From: JAHEFT01 sp963766195
Lineage (GTDB): Bacteria > Pseudomonadota > Gammaproteobacteria > Xanthomonadales > SZUA-36
Length of the DNA: 64,000 nucleotides
Direction of reading: 5' to 3'
Assembly (NCBI GenBank): GCA_963766195.1
Contig: CAVXYY010000001.1
Span: 124,001-188,000, forward strand
Below the pieces are notes generated by a model, which did not search any database, was not told where the DNA came from, and saw only the letters and a program-made list of their open reading frames with translations. The position numbers and the translations under genes are program-made. This document shows positions 9,590 through 19,052 of the stretch, piece after piece (within the stretch, counting starts at the first letter, position 1; each line of letters opens with the position of its first letter).

Positions 9590-10964
9590 TCACACGTTCA
9601 ACAATAAATGCTCGCGCTCCCAGGGGCTGATCTCGCGATGAAAATCATGAACCTCGGCACGTTTAACTTCACTGTAGATCATGCAAAAGTCCTCGCCCAG
9701 GATTTCACGCAATTCATCGGCGTCTTCAAACAGTGTCAGGGCTTCATCCAGCGTGGTGGGAATGTGGTAGTCGTCACTTTCCAGTTCGCCGGCAGCCGGA
9801 TCACCGGGATTTATTTCATTTTTAATACCCAGGCAGCCACTGGCCAGGCCGACTGCTATGGCCAGGTACGGGTTAGAGTCCACACCCACGACGCGGTTTT
9901 CCAACCGGCGATTCTGGGGTGACGAATTGGGAACGCGCAAACCCGTCGCGCGGTTGTCATAACCCCACGCGAAATTGGTTGGTGCGCTTGAATTGCTGTC
10001 GGACTCGAAACGGCGATAACTGTTCACATATGGCGCCATCAATGGCAATGCCAGGGGCAGGTACTTTTGACAACCACCAATAAAATGCATGAAGTGATCG
10101 CTTGCATCACCTTTTGAATCACTGAAAATATTTTCCCCGGTATGTATGTCCACAATGCTCTGGTGCACGTGCATGGCGGAACCGGGTTGGTCGCGCATGG
10201 GTTTGGCCATGAAAGTTGCGAACATGCCGTGGTTTAAAGCGGCTTCGCGGATGATCCGTTTAAAGTAGAAAACCTGGTCCGCCAGCAATACAGGATCTCC
10301 GTGGGTCAGGTTGATTTCCACCTGGCCTGCGCCGTCTTCCTGGATCACGGTGTCGATGGCCAGTCCGGCGGCTTGTGCGTAGGCATAAATGGTATCGATA
10401 ACCGGGCCGTATTCATCCACGGCTGACATCGAATAAGACTGATTACTGCTGCCTCGCCGACCGGTGCGGCCGACCGGTGGCTGGATCGGCTCATTCGGAT
10501 CCAGGTTCGGTCTGATCAGGTAGAACTCCAGTTCAGGCGCCACAACGGGTTTCCAGCCTTGCTGTTCGTACAGGCTCACCACCTGCTTGAGTACGTTGCG
10601 TGGCGCGATATTGACCGGCGAACCGTCACGATTGAATAGATCATGAATCACCTGCACGGTGGGTTCTTTCGCCCATGGCACGGCCCGCGCGGTGGACATA
10701 TCCGGTTTCAGCACCATGTCCCCCTCGGCCCACTGGTTCGCTATGTCCATTTCTACGTCTTTTCCGGTGATCGTCTGGTAAAAGATGGATATGGGCAGGT
10801 AGGTCTCATGATCGGGATCGAACATGCGCACCGGCATGGCCTTACCCCGTGACATTCCGGCAAGGTCGGGTACGATGCATTCCACTTCATCGACCGCCCG
10901 GCCGGCGCGATAGGCCTGGAAAGCCCGGGGACAAATCTTCCAGCCAGTTTTGTTGATGTTTCAT
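9590..10964 (-). CDS. Glutamine synthetase family protein, PuuA-like; N-terminal frameshift
   Basis: The open frame from GTG at 10885 gives 431 residues with the full ATP-grasp-like catalytic core: EDGAGQVEINLTHGD, FMAKPMRDQPGSAMHVHQSI, NRRLENRVVGVDSNPY. The similarity is to gamma-glutamylpolyamine/gamma-glutamylputrescine synthetases, which ligate glutamate to an amine using ATP. A better N-terminus lies upstream: ATG at 10964 begins MKHQQNWLEDL, and the downstream frame contains AFQAYRAGRAVDEVEC just before the GTG. The two frames join if one base is removed within the CCCCGGG run at about 10923-10930, giving 457 residues. It is therefore probably an indel rather than a real GTG start. The nearby fused spermidine synthase supports a polyamine link, as inference. 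Confidence 0.8.
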
Positions 10965-11056
10965 GATGGAGTTGACCTGATTCTGTTCAAACTGTGCCAA
11001 GTATAGTCGCAAAACCGGCAATTGGATGAAGATACTGCCGACCCGCCATGTCCCAT

Positions 11057-11088
11057 AAAAAAAGGGTGGACCCGGGCCCACCCTTTTT
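11057..11088 (-). terminator. Intrinsic terminator of aceA
   Basis: AAAAAGGGTGG (11059-11069) pairs with CCACCCTTTTT (11078-11088) around an eight-base GC-rich loop. On the minus strand the hairpin is followed by seven T, starting 21 bases past the isocitrate lyase stop. The T-run on the plus side also makes it potentially bidirectional. Confidence 0.85.
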
Positions 11089-11108
11089 CGGAACTCCTGA
11101 AAACCGGC

Positions 11109-12704
11109 TCAGCTAAACTGGTTCATCGTGTTATTTTTACCTGAGGCTTTCAGTGCCGCTTCTCCGGCAAAATACTCCTTGTGGTCATCACCGATATCGG
11201 AGCCCGACATTTTCTGGTGTTTCACGCAGGCGATGCCCTGGCGGATTTCCCGGCGCTGAACGTGGGCCACGTAACCCAGCATCGCCTGGTCGCCGAAGTA
11301 CTCTTTCGACAGGTTGTCCGTCGACAAAGCGGCCGTGTGGTACGTCGGCAATGTGATCAGGTGATGGAAAATACCGGCTTCGCGGGCCGAATCCGCCTGG
11401 AAGCTGCGGATTTTATCGTCGGCAACCCGGGCCAGTTCGCTGTCATCGTACTCCGCGTCCATCAGGTGAGCCCGTTCATATTCCGACACATCTTTGCCTT
11501 CCTCAAGCCAGGCATCGAAAACCTGCTGGCGGAAATTCAGGGTCCAGTTGAACGACGGACTGTTGTTGTAAACCAGCTTCGCATTGGGGATGACTTCGCG
11601 CACACGCTTGACCATGCCGCCGATCTGGCCGATATGGGGTTTTTCGGTTTCGATCCAGATCAGGTCCGCGCCATTCTGCAGGGAGGTGATGCAGTCGAGC
11701 ACACAACGGTCTTCGCCTGAACCCTCACGGAACTGGAACAGGCCTGATTCCAGGCGCTTCGGACGCAACAGCTTGCCATCACGGTTGAGGACCACGTCAC
11801 CGTTGTCCATGTCTTCAGCCGAAATCACTTCGCAATCGAGGAAAGAATTGTACTGGTCGCCCAGGTCGCCGGGCTCGTGGGTGACGGCGATTTGCTTGGT
11901 CAGGCCGGCGCCGAGGGAGTCGGTACGGGCAACGATCACCCCGTTATCAATACCCAGTTCAAGGAAGGCATAACGGCAGGCGTTGATCTTGGCCAGGAAG
12001 TCGGCATGGGGGACCGTTACCTTGCCGTCCTGGTGGCCGCACTGCTTCTCATCGGATACCTGGTTTTCGATCTGCAGGGCGCATGCACCGGCTTCAATCA
12101 TCTTTTTGGCCAGCAGGTAGGTCGCTTCCGCGTTGCCAAAGCCGGCATCAATGTCCGCAATGATGGGTACGATGTGCGTTTCGAAGTTGTCTATTTTGTC
12201 CAGAATTTCGGCTTCTTTCGCAGCATTCCCTGCGCTGCGGGCTGCATCCAGTTCCCGGAACAGGTCCCCTATTACCCGGGAATCGGCCTGGCGTAGAAAG
12301 GTGTAGAGTTCTTCGATCAGTTCCGGAACCGTTGTTTTTTCATGCATGGATTGATCCGGAAGGGGACCGAAATCCGAGCGCAGCGCAGCCACCATCCAGC
12401 CCGACAAATACAGGTATTTCTTCTTGGTGGTGCCAAAGTGCTTTTTAATCGCAATCATTTTCTGCTGACCAATAAACCCATGCCAGCAACCGAGTGACTG
12501 GGTGTACAGGGAAGGATCGGCATCGTATTCCTCCATGTCGCGACGCATGATATCAGCGGTGTACCGGGCAATTTCCAGCCCGGTTTTAAACCGGTTCTGA
12601 GCCCGCATGCGGGCGGCTGATTCAGGGTGAATGGCATCCCAGGAGCGGCCGGCAGCCTTGCACACGGCCTCCAGAGATGCGATGTCGTCTGTGTATTTTG
12701 ACAT
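11109..12704 (-). CDS. aceA: Isocitrate lyase, long gammaproteobacterial type
   Basis: 531 residues, the exact length class of the Pseudomonas-type enzyme. It cleaves isocitrate to glyoxylate and succinate, opening the glyoxylate bypass for growth on acetate and fatty acids. The catalytic loop is KQCGH (residues 220-224, Cys222 the expected acid), followed by DGKVTVPHADF. ADIDAGFGNAEATY (about 183) binds Mg2+, and NNSPSFNWTLNFRQQ is the active-site-lid signature. Start ATG at 12704 is preceded by a short purine stretch (GAGGAAT). The gene is monocistronic, ending at a strong terminator. A divergent LysR gene and a palindrome lie upstream, suggesting local control. No malate synthase is in the window. 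Confidence 0.96.
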   Translation of the reverse strand: MSKYTDDIASLEAVCKAAGRSWDAIHPESAARMRAQNRFKTGLEIARYTADIMRRDMEEYDADPSLYTQSLGCWHGFIGQQKMIAIKKHFGTTKKKYLYLSGWMVAALRSDFGPLPDQSMHEKTTVPELIEELYTFLRQADSRVIGDLFRELDAARSAGNAAKEAEILDKIDNFETHIVPIIADIDAGFGNAEATYLLAKKMIEAGACALQIENQVSDEKQCGHQDGKVTVPHADFLAKINACRYAFLELGIDNGVIVARTDSLGAGLTKQIAVTHEPGDLGDQYNSFLDCEVISAEDMDNGDVVLNRDGKLLRPKRLESGLFQFREGSGEDRCVLDCITSLQNGADLIWIETEKPHIGQIGGMVKRVREVIPNAKLVYNNSPSFNWTLNFRQQVFDAWLEEGKDVSEYERAHLMDAEYDDSELARVADDKIRSFQADSAREAGIFHHLITLPTYHTAALSTDNLSKEYFGDQAMLGYVAHVQRREIRQGIACVKHQKMSGSDIGDDHKEYFAGEAALKASGKNNTMNQFS

Positions 12705-12784
12705 GGTTATTCCTCGTTACTTATTGAAATATATGTGAAATATCGCGCGGGGTTTTTTGCAAACCAACCGCATTCTAGCCACGC

Positions 12785-12805
12785 TTGATTAATTTATCTA
12801 ATCAA
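12785..12805. promoter_or_regulatory. Inverted repeat, candidate LysR operator between aceA and its regulator
   Basis: TTGATTA (12785-12791) and TAATCAA (12799-12805) form perfect seven-base arms around seven bases, in the 180-base gap between the divergent starts of aceA and the LysR gene. The size and T...A dyad form suit a LysR-type recognition site. Which gene it controls is inference. Confidence 0.55.
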
Positions 12806-12884
12806 TGGATATTATGTTCACCATTTCCTGTGTGAATATCTGGGACGGCGCAAACGCGCCCGGTTGAATCGATAGTAATATGAA

Positions 12885-13823
12885 ATGAACATCAAGAGCA
12901 TTGACCTAAATCTCCTTGTGTACCTGGATGTTCTGTTGCGTGTGCGCAATGTCACCCGGGCCGCGGAAAGCCTGGGAATAAGCCAGCCTGCAATGAGCAA
13001 CGGATTACGCCGGTTGCGGAAGTTGTTCTCTGACCCGTTGCTGGTAAGAACCAGTAATGGCATGAGTCCCACCGAGCGAGCCCTGCAATTGCAACCGCTG
13101 GTCCGGGATATTGTTGCGTCCGTTGAAAAGGCGATTGAGCCGGACAAGGGATTCGACGCACCGAGCGCGGACCGGGTGTTCAGAATTTCAGTCAGTGACT
13201 ACAGCGAATCTACCTTGTTGCCGCACCTGATGCGGCGGATGCGCTCGGAAGCCCCCAATATCACGCTGGATATCCTGACCCCGAGCGATGTGAGCTTCCA
13301 GGACGTTGAAAGGGGCAATGTTGACCTGGTGATCAACCGGTTTGATGCACTGCCGCAATCCTTTCATCAGCGGACGATCTGGAAGGACAGCTTTTCCTGC
13401 CTGGTCAGCCACCGCAATCCCATTAGAAACCAGTTCAACCTGGAAACTTACCTCGAAGCCAGCCATGTCTGGGTCAGTAAAACCGGCATGGGCATCGGAG
13501 TAGGCGTGGAACCCGGCGCCAGCGAACAACTGGGCTGGGTGGATGACGCCCTGGCCAAACTGGGGAAAAAGCGAAGAATCCGCGTTTTCACCCGCCACTA
13601 CCAGGCAGCGATGCAACTGGCGGAACTGCGTGACCTGATCATTACGCTGCCCAGCAAGGCCGCCAGTCTTTTAAAGGGCAACCGGGCCGTTATTATCCTG
13701 CCGCCACCGTTTGCTATCCCCGAGATCGAGTTGAAGATGGCCTGGAGTCCATTGTTGCAGCAAAATCCGGCTCACCAGTGGTTACGTCGGCTGATCGCTG
13801 AAGTGGCAAACGGCCTGAACTGA
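12885..13823 (+). CDS. LysR-family transcriptional regulator divergent from aceA
   Basis: 312 residues. N-terminal winged helix-turn-helix (about 1-65) with typical text: LLVYLDVLLRVRNVTRAAESLGISQPAMSNGLRRL. The effector-binding domain follows (about 95-300). The helix resembles the NodD/LeuO-like branch (FSDPLLVRTSNGMSPTERA). Divergent from aceA across a palindrome, so autoregulation and control of the glyoxylate bypass are plausible. The effector is unknown. The ribosome site before ATG at 12885 is weak. Confidence 0.88.
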   Translation: MNIKSIDLNLLVYLDVLLRVRNVTRAAESLGISQPAMSNGLRRLRKLFSDPLLVRTSNGMSPTERALQLQPLVRDIVASVEKAIEPDKGFDAPSADRVFRISVSDYSESTLLPHLMRRMRSEAPNITLDILTPSDVSFQDVERGNVDLVINRFDALPQSFHQRTIWKDSFSCLVSHRNPIRNQFNLETYLEASHVWVSKTGMGIGVGVEPGASEQLGWVDDALAKLGKKRRIRVFTRHYQAAMQLAELRDLIITLPSKAASLLKGNRAVIILPPPFAIPEIELKMAWSPLLQQNPAHQWLRRLIAEVANGLN

Positions 13824-13850
13824 ACACTAACCTTTCCCCGGCGTACCAGC

Positions 13851-14619
13851 TCATGTTCCACGACGTGTCCGTTTTTCCGCAGCCCGGACGGCTGCCCCGA
13901 TTATACCTGCCAGGTTACGCAACTTGGCAGGCACAACCGGGGTGCTCTTGAGCGGGTAGCCCGGCAGGAATTTGTGGTGTTTCTGGCTCACCCCGCCACC
14001 AATAATGATCATCTGTGGTGAAAAAACATGTTCGATATGCAGGCAAAACTCGTTCAGGCGCATAGCGTACTCATGCCACTTCAAGTGCTGCTCCCTTTTG
14101 ATACGTTCAGCGACGTACTGCTCGACCACTTCATCATGGCCCGGCAGGAACATCTTGCCGATCTCCAGGTTCGGCACCAGCTTGCCATCCATAAAAAGGC
14201 CGGCTCCGACACCGGTGCCAAGGGTAACGGTAATGACCACGCCTTCCACATTCTTTCCGGCACCAAAACGCATTTCCGCCAACCCTGCCGCATCGGCGTC
14301 GTTAAGAACGGTGACGTCGCAACCTGTTGCAGTTGAAAACAGTTCATCTACGGATTCGCCCAACCCAGCCGGAAAACTCGTGCGCAGTGGGAGGGGTGAG
14401 CACGACGCCATTCGCCACGGCGGCTGGAAACCCGACTCCAACGGCTCCCCGGTAGTCAAACTCACCGACCAGTCGGGCGATGGTTTTCGTCACTGCTTTG
14501 ATTCGGAAAGAACGGGGTGTCTTGAATCGGATGTGCGCGCTCACCAGCTCACCCGACTCGAGGTCAACGATCGCCCCCTTGATGCCACTGCCTCCCACAT
14601 CTATTCCAAGTATCTGCAT
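13851..14619 (-). pseudogene. ppgK: Polyphosphate glucokinase (ROK family), split by a +1 frameshift
   Basis: The minus strand from ATG 14619 (GGAAAA ribosome site) begins MQILGIDVGGSGIKGAIVD, the phosphate-binding ROK start. After about 80 residues the frame moves and continues as GLGESVDELF, VTVLNDADAAGLAEMRFGAG, VTLGTGVGAGLFMDGKLVPN and IIIGGGVSQKHHKFLP. The LNDADAAGLAEMR and LGTGxGxxLF-DGxLVPN motifs mark strictly polyphosphate/ATP glucokinases (EC 2.7.1.63), which phosphorylate glucose from polyphosphate in the cytoplasm. Reducing the T-run in GAGTTTTCCGG (plus-strand A-run 14373-14376) by one base restores PTAHEFPAGLGES and a 255-residue enzyme, near family length. A homopolymer indel is thus likely and the gene may be intact in the organism. 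Confidence 0.85.
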
Positions 14620-14956
14620 CTGTTTTCCAAAAAATTGAATAGCCTGCATTTATTCCACTTTTAATCATTTATTACAAGTAGCGTGGTTCAGACGGAAAAA
14701 TCGCCTCGCCAAACCCACAGAAATACAGACAAAATTTATCAGAAAGGACTCGTGGTCATTTTTTGAGCTGCTTTGTGCTAATATCTATGAAAGAATTGGG
14801 ACAGAACCGGCACTGAAGGAGCGGATACCGGGTAACCGACAGGGATCAAACGGATGTGTATGTCTTTATAGCCTTCGCGCTGAAGTGCGCGCCGGCAAGC
14901 TGACCAGGCTTCAAGGGAAGATACGGCAATCTCCTGGAAGCCCGGAGGCACTCAGT
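14620..14956. other. Intergenic stretch between divergent ppgK and the small membrane protein gene
   Basis: About 340 bases with no convincing coding sequence on either strand. It must hold the promoters for ppgK (minus) and the small membrane gene (plus). The right half (about 14760-14956) could be an untranslated leader. I see no strong paired -35/-10 boxes or palindrome. Confidence 0.5.
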
Positions 14957-15235
14957 ATGAAGACGATTATATTTCTGATTATCATGACTCTGGTAATTGC
15001 CGGGATGATCGTGTCAATGCGAAAATCCCAGGCCAAGGCAGACCTCGCCCGCCAGGAATCCCTGAAACGCCTGAAAAAAGAGCGAAAAGAAGCGCTCACA
15101 CCGCAGGAATATGCGCAATGGCCCGTAATCATCCGACCGGTTAAAGGCACCGGGGCAAACGCGGGATCGGATCCTGTCGAGGAACTTGCGATGACTTCGG
15201 TCGAGTACGAACCGCCCGAGCGGGTAACGGCATAG
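14957..15235 (+). CDS. Small single-pass membrane protein of unknown function
   Basis: 92 residues from ATG 14957, chosen because GGAGG sits eight bases upstream; an in-frame GTG-type extension from 14885 lacks such a site. One N-terminal transmembrane helix (MKTIIFLIIMTLVIAGMIVS) is followed by a basic, helical, probably cytoplasmic segment (RKSQAKADLARQESLKRL) and a Pro/Glu-rich tail. No family recognised. It converges with pqiC, 10 bases between stops. Confidence 0.65.
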   Translation: MKTIIFLIIMTLVIAGMIVSMRKSQAKADLARQESLKRLKKERKEALTPQEYAQWPVIIRPVKGTGANAGSDPVEELAMTSVEYEPPERVTA

Positions 15236-15245
15236 CAAAGAAAAT

Positions 15246-15854
15246 CTAAGGGGGCGGGTCCTGGTCAGCCAGGCCGTCCACCGAGGTGAGAATGGCTTTG
15301 GCAATCTCTGCCAGCAGAACCTGCATTTGCTCAACAGCCTGCTCATACCCATCCGCATCAAGATCACGGTGAAAATTGAAATCTGCAAATACTTGTGGAT
15401 TTGAACCGTGTTCTGAAATCAACTGATAACGGCCTGCCGCTACTACTTCACCCCGATCCGTCGCTTGCAGGCTGTCAATCCGCAATCGCAAGCGGTAGTC
15501 CGTCCGGGGAATCCAATCCACGGTTTTCAGGTAATACGAATAATCGTCGGACTGACGCTGCAACTCCCGGACCAGTGCTTTCGGTAAAGCGAGCCCCAGG
15601 CTTTCTGCCCAAAGATTGCTCCGGGAAACCTGTAACTGGTTATCACCCGTCTGGATGATCATGCCCGACTGCTGAAGGTACTCCGCCAACTCGACCCTCT
15701 CGATGACCAGGGCGGGCTTGTCATTACGCTGAACTACTTCATCCGATTTTGAAACCGGTGGCACCAGCGCATAATAGTGGACAACCACGGGCTCCGACGC
15801 GCAAGCCGTGAGGCCTGCAATTAAAAGCAGAATTCCGGGCAGCCGCATGTTCAT
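15246..15854 (-). CDS. pqiC: PqiC-like outer-membrane lipoprotein (ABC-type transport auxiliary, DUF330)
   Basis: 202 residues. A lipoprotein signal peptide ends in LTACAS, with the lipidated Cys at about residue 18. The body matches the DUF330/PqiC family: VVVHYYALVPP near the start, then PALVIERVELAEYLQQSGM and LWAESLGLALPKALVREL. PqiC is an octameric outer-membrane ring that docks the PqiB needle, so lipids can move between the membranes. Start overlaps the pqiB stop by four bases (ATGA), showing co-translation. Last gene of the pqiA-pqiA-pqiB-pqiC operon. Confidence 0.88.
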   Translation of the reverse strand: MNMRLPGILLLIAGLTACASEPVVVHYYALVPPVSKSDEVVQRNDKPALVIERVELAEYLQQSGMIIQTGDNQLQVSRSNLWAESLGLALPKALVRELQRQSDDYSYYLKTVDWIPRTDYRLRLRIDSLQATDRGEVVAAGRYQLISEHGSNPQVFADFNFHRDLDADGYEQAVEQMQVLLAEIAKAILTSVDGLADQDPPP

Positions 15855-17510
15855 GGTTGTTTCCTCAAGGGTACAGTCTCCTCACGCGGGCGGGTGGGAA
15901 ATACCAGGCCGCTGGGTTGGTTTTTCAGTTCGGTTATCAAGGGGATCATTTCTGCAAGAAAGGCCGAGATGGTCTGCAATGTGCGTTGCAGATCCTGGTT
16001 GGTCTGGGAATCATTGGCAAATGACTGGGCCGTTTCTTCGAGCGCACTCAGCGTACCTGACAATTGCTCCAGCAACTGTGTTGTCCGCTCATCGCCAATC
16101 AGGGATTCGCCGGTTTTTGCCAGCCCCTGGATACTGGCCAGGGTGGTGGCGCCCTCGTCCAGCAACAGCTCCAGTTTTTCAACTACGGATTCAAGGGGCA
16201 GGTGATTGATCTTGGCGATAAGCGCCTCGATGCTGTCGGTGAATTTTTCCAGTGTATTGACACCGGTCGGAATCACCACCAGGTCCTTGAAATGATTCAA
16301 CTCAGGCTGCGAAGTGCTGTCTTCGTATCGAAGATCCACCAGTTGCGAGCCCAACAGAAAGTTTTCTGTTTTGATGGTCGCCACCAACCCCTGGTTGATC
16401 CAGGTATTGATGTCGGCGGTGGCCCGCTCCAGGCTCTCTTCTGAATCCGGAAGTCCCAGCCGGCCAGGGTTGATCTCGATCAGAATCGGGATATCCATGG
16501 TTTTGTCGAGGAGATTGCGGCCTTCCGGGATGTAGTCGGTACGCAACACTTTACCCACCTGGATGCCCCGGTGCATTACCGGGGAACCGACACTCAGGCC
16601 GCCAACGCTGTCTTTCGCCAGCACCCAGTACTGGATGGCGAACAGGTATTGTTTTTCAAATATCGCAGAAGCGACTGGGGTAAATATAAAACAGTGAGTT
16701 CTCGGCGACGGGTTCACTGGCAAATTGACCCTCCGGAATGGAAAACGATATGCCGCCAAGCAAAATGCTGTCTATTGGGCCCGCTTCGACCTGAAAACCT
16801 GCACTGGTCATTTCGGCGCGAATTCCGCTGGCTTTCCAGAAACGCGTTTCACTGCTGATCAGTTGGTGGTACGGCGCCGTGATGAACACGCTGTAATAGA
16901 TCTTGCGTTCCGTGAAATTCAATTCGACATCTTCGATCTTGCCGACGTTGATGCCCTTGTAATGAATCAGGTCCCCTTTCGCAAAGGAAAAATTGCCGTC
17001 GGTGGTGAGCGTCAGGTGCAGTCCCGGCGTGTTCATCGGGGTCAAAGGCGGGCTGTCGAGGCCCCGGAAATGGCTGACCTTTGTGTCCGATTTTCCAGGT
17101 GAAAACCGGATGTATTGCCCGGTCATCAGTGTTCCCAGGCCCGAAATTCCTGACAGGCTGATGGTCGGTTGCACCACCCAGAATCGCGAACCTTCCACCA
17201 ACAAATTTCTGAACTCGTTGTTCAGCCTCGCGGTGACAATGACACCGTTCAAATCGGGATTCAGGGTAATCTTTTCAACCTGGCCGACTTCCACTTCACG
17301 GGTTTTAATCTTGGTTACGCCTTCTTCCAGGCCTTCCGCCGTGGAAAATTCAATCGTGATGAGCGGCCCCTGTTTGGACCAGTCGTCGTACACCATCCAG
17401 GCCCCTACCACCAGGGTGATAAAGGGAATCAGCCACAGGGGGGAAATCCGGCGCAGCGGCGCAACCTTTGCCAGGGGCGGATTCTCAATCTTGGTATTGC
17501 TCATCATCAT
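15851..17510 (-). pseudogene. pqiB: PqiB, MCE-domain intermembrane lipid transport protein, split by a +1 frameshift
   Basis: The start is an ATG triplet (17510/17507/17504, MMMSNTKIENPP) overlapping the end of the upstream pqiA gene. One N-terminal transmembrane helix (ISPLWLIPFITLVVGAWMV) is followed by MCE domain 1 (ITIEFSTAEGLEEGVTKIKT) and MCE domain 2 (GLHLTLTTDG). The frame breaks after ENSLFYIYPSR and resumes as SAIFEKQYLFAIQYWVLAKD, followed by MCE domain 3 (GGLSVGSPVMHRGIQVGKVL) and a C-terminal coiled coil. Deleting one T of the TT pair (plus strand about 16667-16668) restores about 550 residues, the E. coli PqiB length (546). PqiB forms a hexameric tunnel across the periplasm. Probably an indel, since both halves are well conserved. 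Confidence 0.87.
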
Positions 17511-18126
17511 CCCAGAATAGTTTCGGATCGATACTGTTGGCTGCCAGCATGCTGAAAACCACCATGCCGGCAAAGGCCAGCGCAGCCGGACCCGGGTAAA
17601 TAGACATCAGGTTGCCCATCTGTATCAAGCTTGCCAGAAACGCAACGACAAAAACGTCGACCATGGACCAGCGGCCGACAAACTCGGTGACGCGATAGAT
17701 GGTAACTTTGCTTTTTGGCTCGCGGAAAATTTTGAGTTGCTTGCTGAGGCAAAGGGTAATCAATGCGATAAATTTGGCCAGCGGCACGATAAGGCTGGCA
17801 ACGAGGATAATCGCCGCGATCAGGTACGAGCCATGTTCCCACAGCAGCACCACACCGCCGGCAATGGTGTTATAGGTCTCTTTACCCAGTTGGCTTGTGG
17901 TCATGATCGGCAGCAAATTGGCCGGCACATAGAAAATGAGCGCGGTCACCAGGAAGATCCAGCTGCGCTGGAGGCTGTGATGCTTACGCGCATGCAGCGC
18001 GTGGCCGCAAAATTCGCAGCGCTGAGAAGTCGCTGGCTGGACCGTGCAGCAGTACTGGCAGCTTTGCAGGGTCTGCACGGCTAATGAGCCTGATTCAGAC
18101 GGCACTGGCAACCTCCTGCTTGTCAT
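17485..18126 (-). CDS. pqiA: Paraquat-inducible protein A, second (C-terminal-half) domain as separate gene
   Basis: 213 residues matching the C-terminal half of E. coli PqiA (417 aa). A zinc-ribbon-like Cys cluster (CQYCC...CEFCGHALH) precedes four membrane helices, with signature segments FYVPANLLPIM, LLWEHGSYLIAA and EFVGRWSMVDVFVVAFLASL. PqiA is the inner-membrane partner of PqiB. It begins 32 bases inside the upstream half, at the linker between domains, so this looks like a natural split into two genes. A fused ancestor broken by an indel cannot be fully excluded. Confidence 0.88.
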   Translation of the reverse strand: MTSRRLPVPSESGSLAVQTLQSCQYCCTVQPATSQRCEFCGHALHARKHHSLQRSWIFLVTALIFYVPANLLPIMTTSQLGKETYNTIAGGVVLLWEHGSYLIAAIILVASLIVPLAKFIALITLCLSKQLKIFREPKSKVTIYRVTEFVGRWSMVDVFVVAFLASLIQMGNLMSIYPGPAALAFAGMVVFSMLAANSIDPKLFWDDDEQYQD

Positions 18127-18742
18127 GCACGATTCTTCTTATTGCCAGCGCCAGTTGAAACTTGTCGTAATGCAGCAAGGCGGCAATAAAGAAAACATTG
18201 AAAAACGCATAGGCCCAGAACGAAAGCCCGACCTCGATTCGTGCCAGGGACGCAACCTTTACCATACTGATCAAAATGCCCAGGAAGAATATTTCGGCCA
18301 TGTTCCAGAATCGGATATAGCCGATGATGCGCAACAGATTAATGGTATGCGGAGTTACCCATTGCATTTTTATGGCAATAGCCAGCCAACTCACCAGCAC
18401 AGAAAAAAATGCCGGCAGTCCGATAATTATCACCGCCATGAATGCACTCAGCGCCCACTCCCTCAATTCAAACAGTACTTGTACCGTTTCGAGCAGGCTG
18501 ATTTCCCGTTCCTGGCCCTGAACCAAAAGGTTCACGTAACCAAACAGATTGCTGAACAACAGGCAGATCACCGCGGTGAGGGCAAAAATCAACATGCGAT
18601 CCAGTGCGTTGCGGAAAGACCGGGTAAAAACCAAACCGCAACGAGGACAACTCGCTTTGTAACCTGCGGGCAATTGACCGATATCCACCAGCAAATCGCA
18701 CTCGTGACAAATGACCCTGGGATCGGAAAACTGGTCGCTCAA
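18095..18742 (-). CDS. pqiA: Paraquat-inducible protein A, first (N-terminal-half) domain as separate gene
   Basis: 215 residues matching the N-terminal half of PqiA. Two CxxC pairs (VICHECDLL and KASCPRCGLVF, residues about 12-37) form a rubredoxin/zinc-ribbon fold. Four membrane helices follow, with LLFSNLFGYVNL and the family segment WNMAEIFFLGILISMVKVASLA. First gene of the operon. The gap of about 310 bases upstream would hold its promoter, divergent from the TonB receptor at 19053. Confidence 0.88.
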   Translation of the reverse strand: MSDQFSDPRVICHECDLLVDIGQLPAGYKASCPRCGLVFTRSFRNALDRMLIFALTAVICLLFSNLFGYVNLLVQGQEREISLLETVQVLFELREWALSAFMAVIIIGLPAFFSVLVSWLAIAIKMQWVTPHTINLLRIIGYIRFWNMAEIFFLGILISMVKVASLARIEVGLSFWAYAFFNVFFIAALLHYDKFQLALAIRRIVHDKQEVASAV

Positions 18743-19052
18743 TACCTGGCAACTCCATAAGCGCCGGGAGGCGATGAATATCGACGCTGCGGCGCGAGTT
18801 TAGCAAACTTCAGCCTGGGCCGCATACCGGTGCAAATACCCGGAATACCAACACCGCGACCCATCGACTATGCAGCGAACTGCTGTCCTTTTTAATCAAT
18901 GCTTTATTTAGCTTTAAACAGCTGCCGAATTCAGAAACGTTAAAAACGTGTTAATATCATTCACCAGACGTGCATCAATACCCGTTCTGTCTGCTGTTTT
19001 CACTCCGTTTGGGGGAACGGATCCACGGTTGAATTTCTCTCGATAAAGGAGT
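18743..19052. promoter_or_regulatory. Divergent promoter region between pqiA and the TonB receptor
   Basis: 310 bases without a convincing gene. The AT-rich part near 18890-18970 contains AACGTT-type repeats and a TTAATATCAT stretch that could serve as a -10 region for the receptor gene. Immediately before 19053 is AAAGGAGTGTGTCA, a strong ribosome site. SoxRS-type control, known for E. coli pqiAB, cannot be verified from sequence here. Confidence 0.4.
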
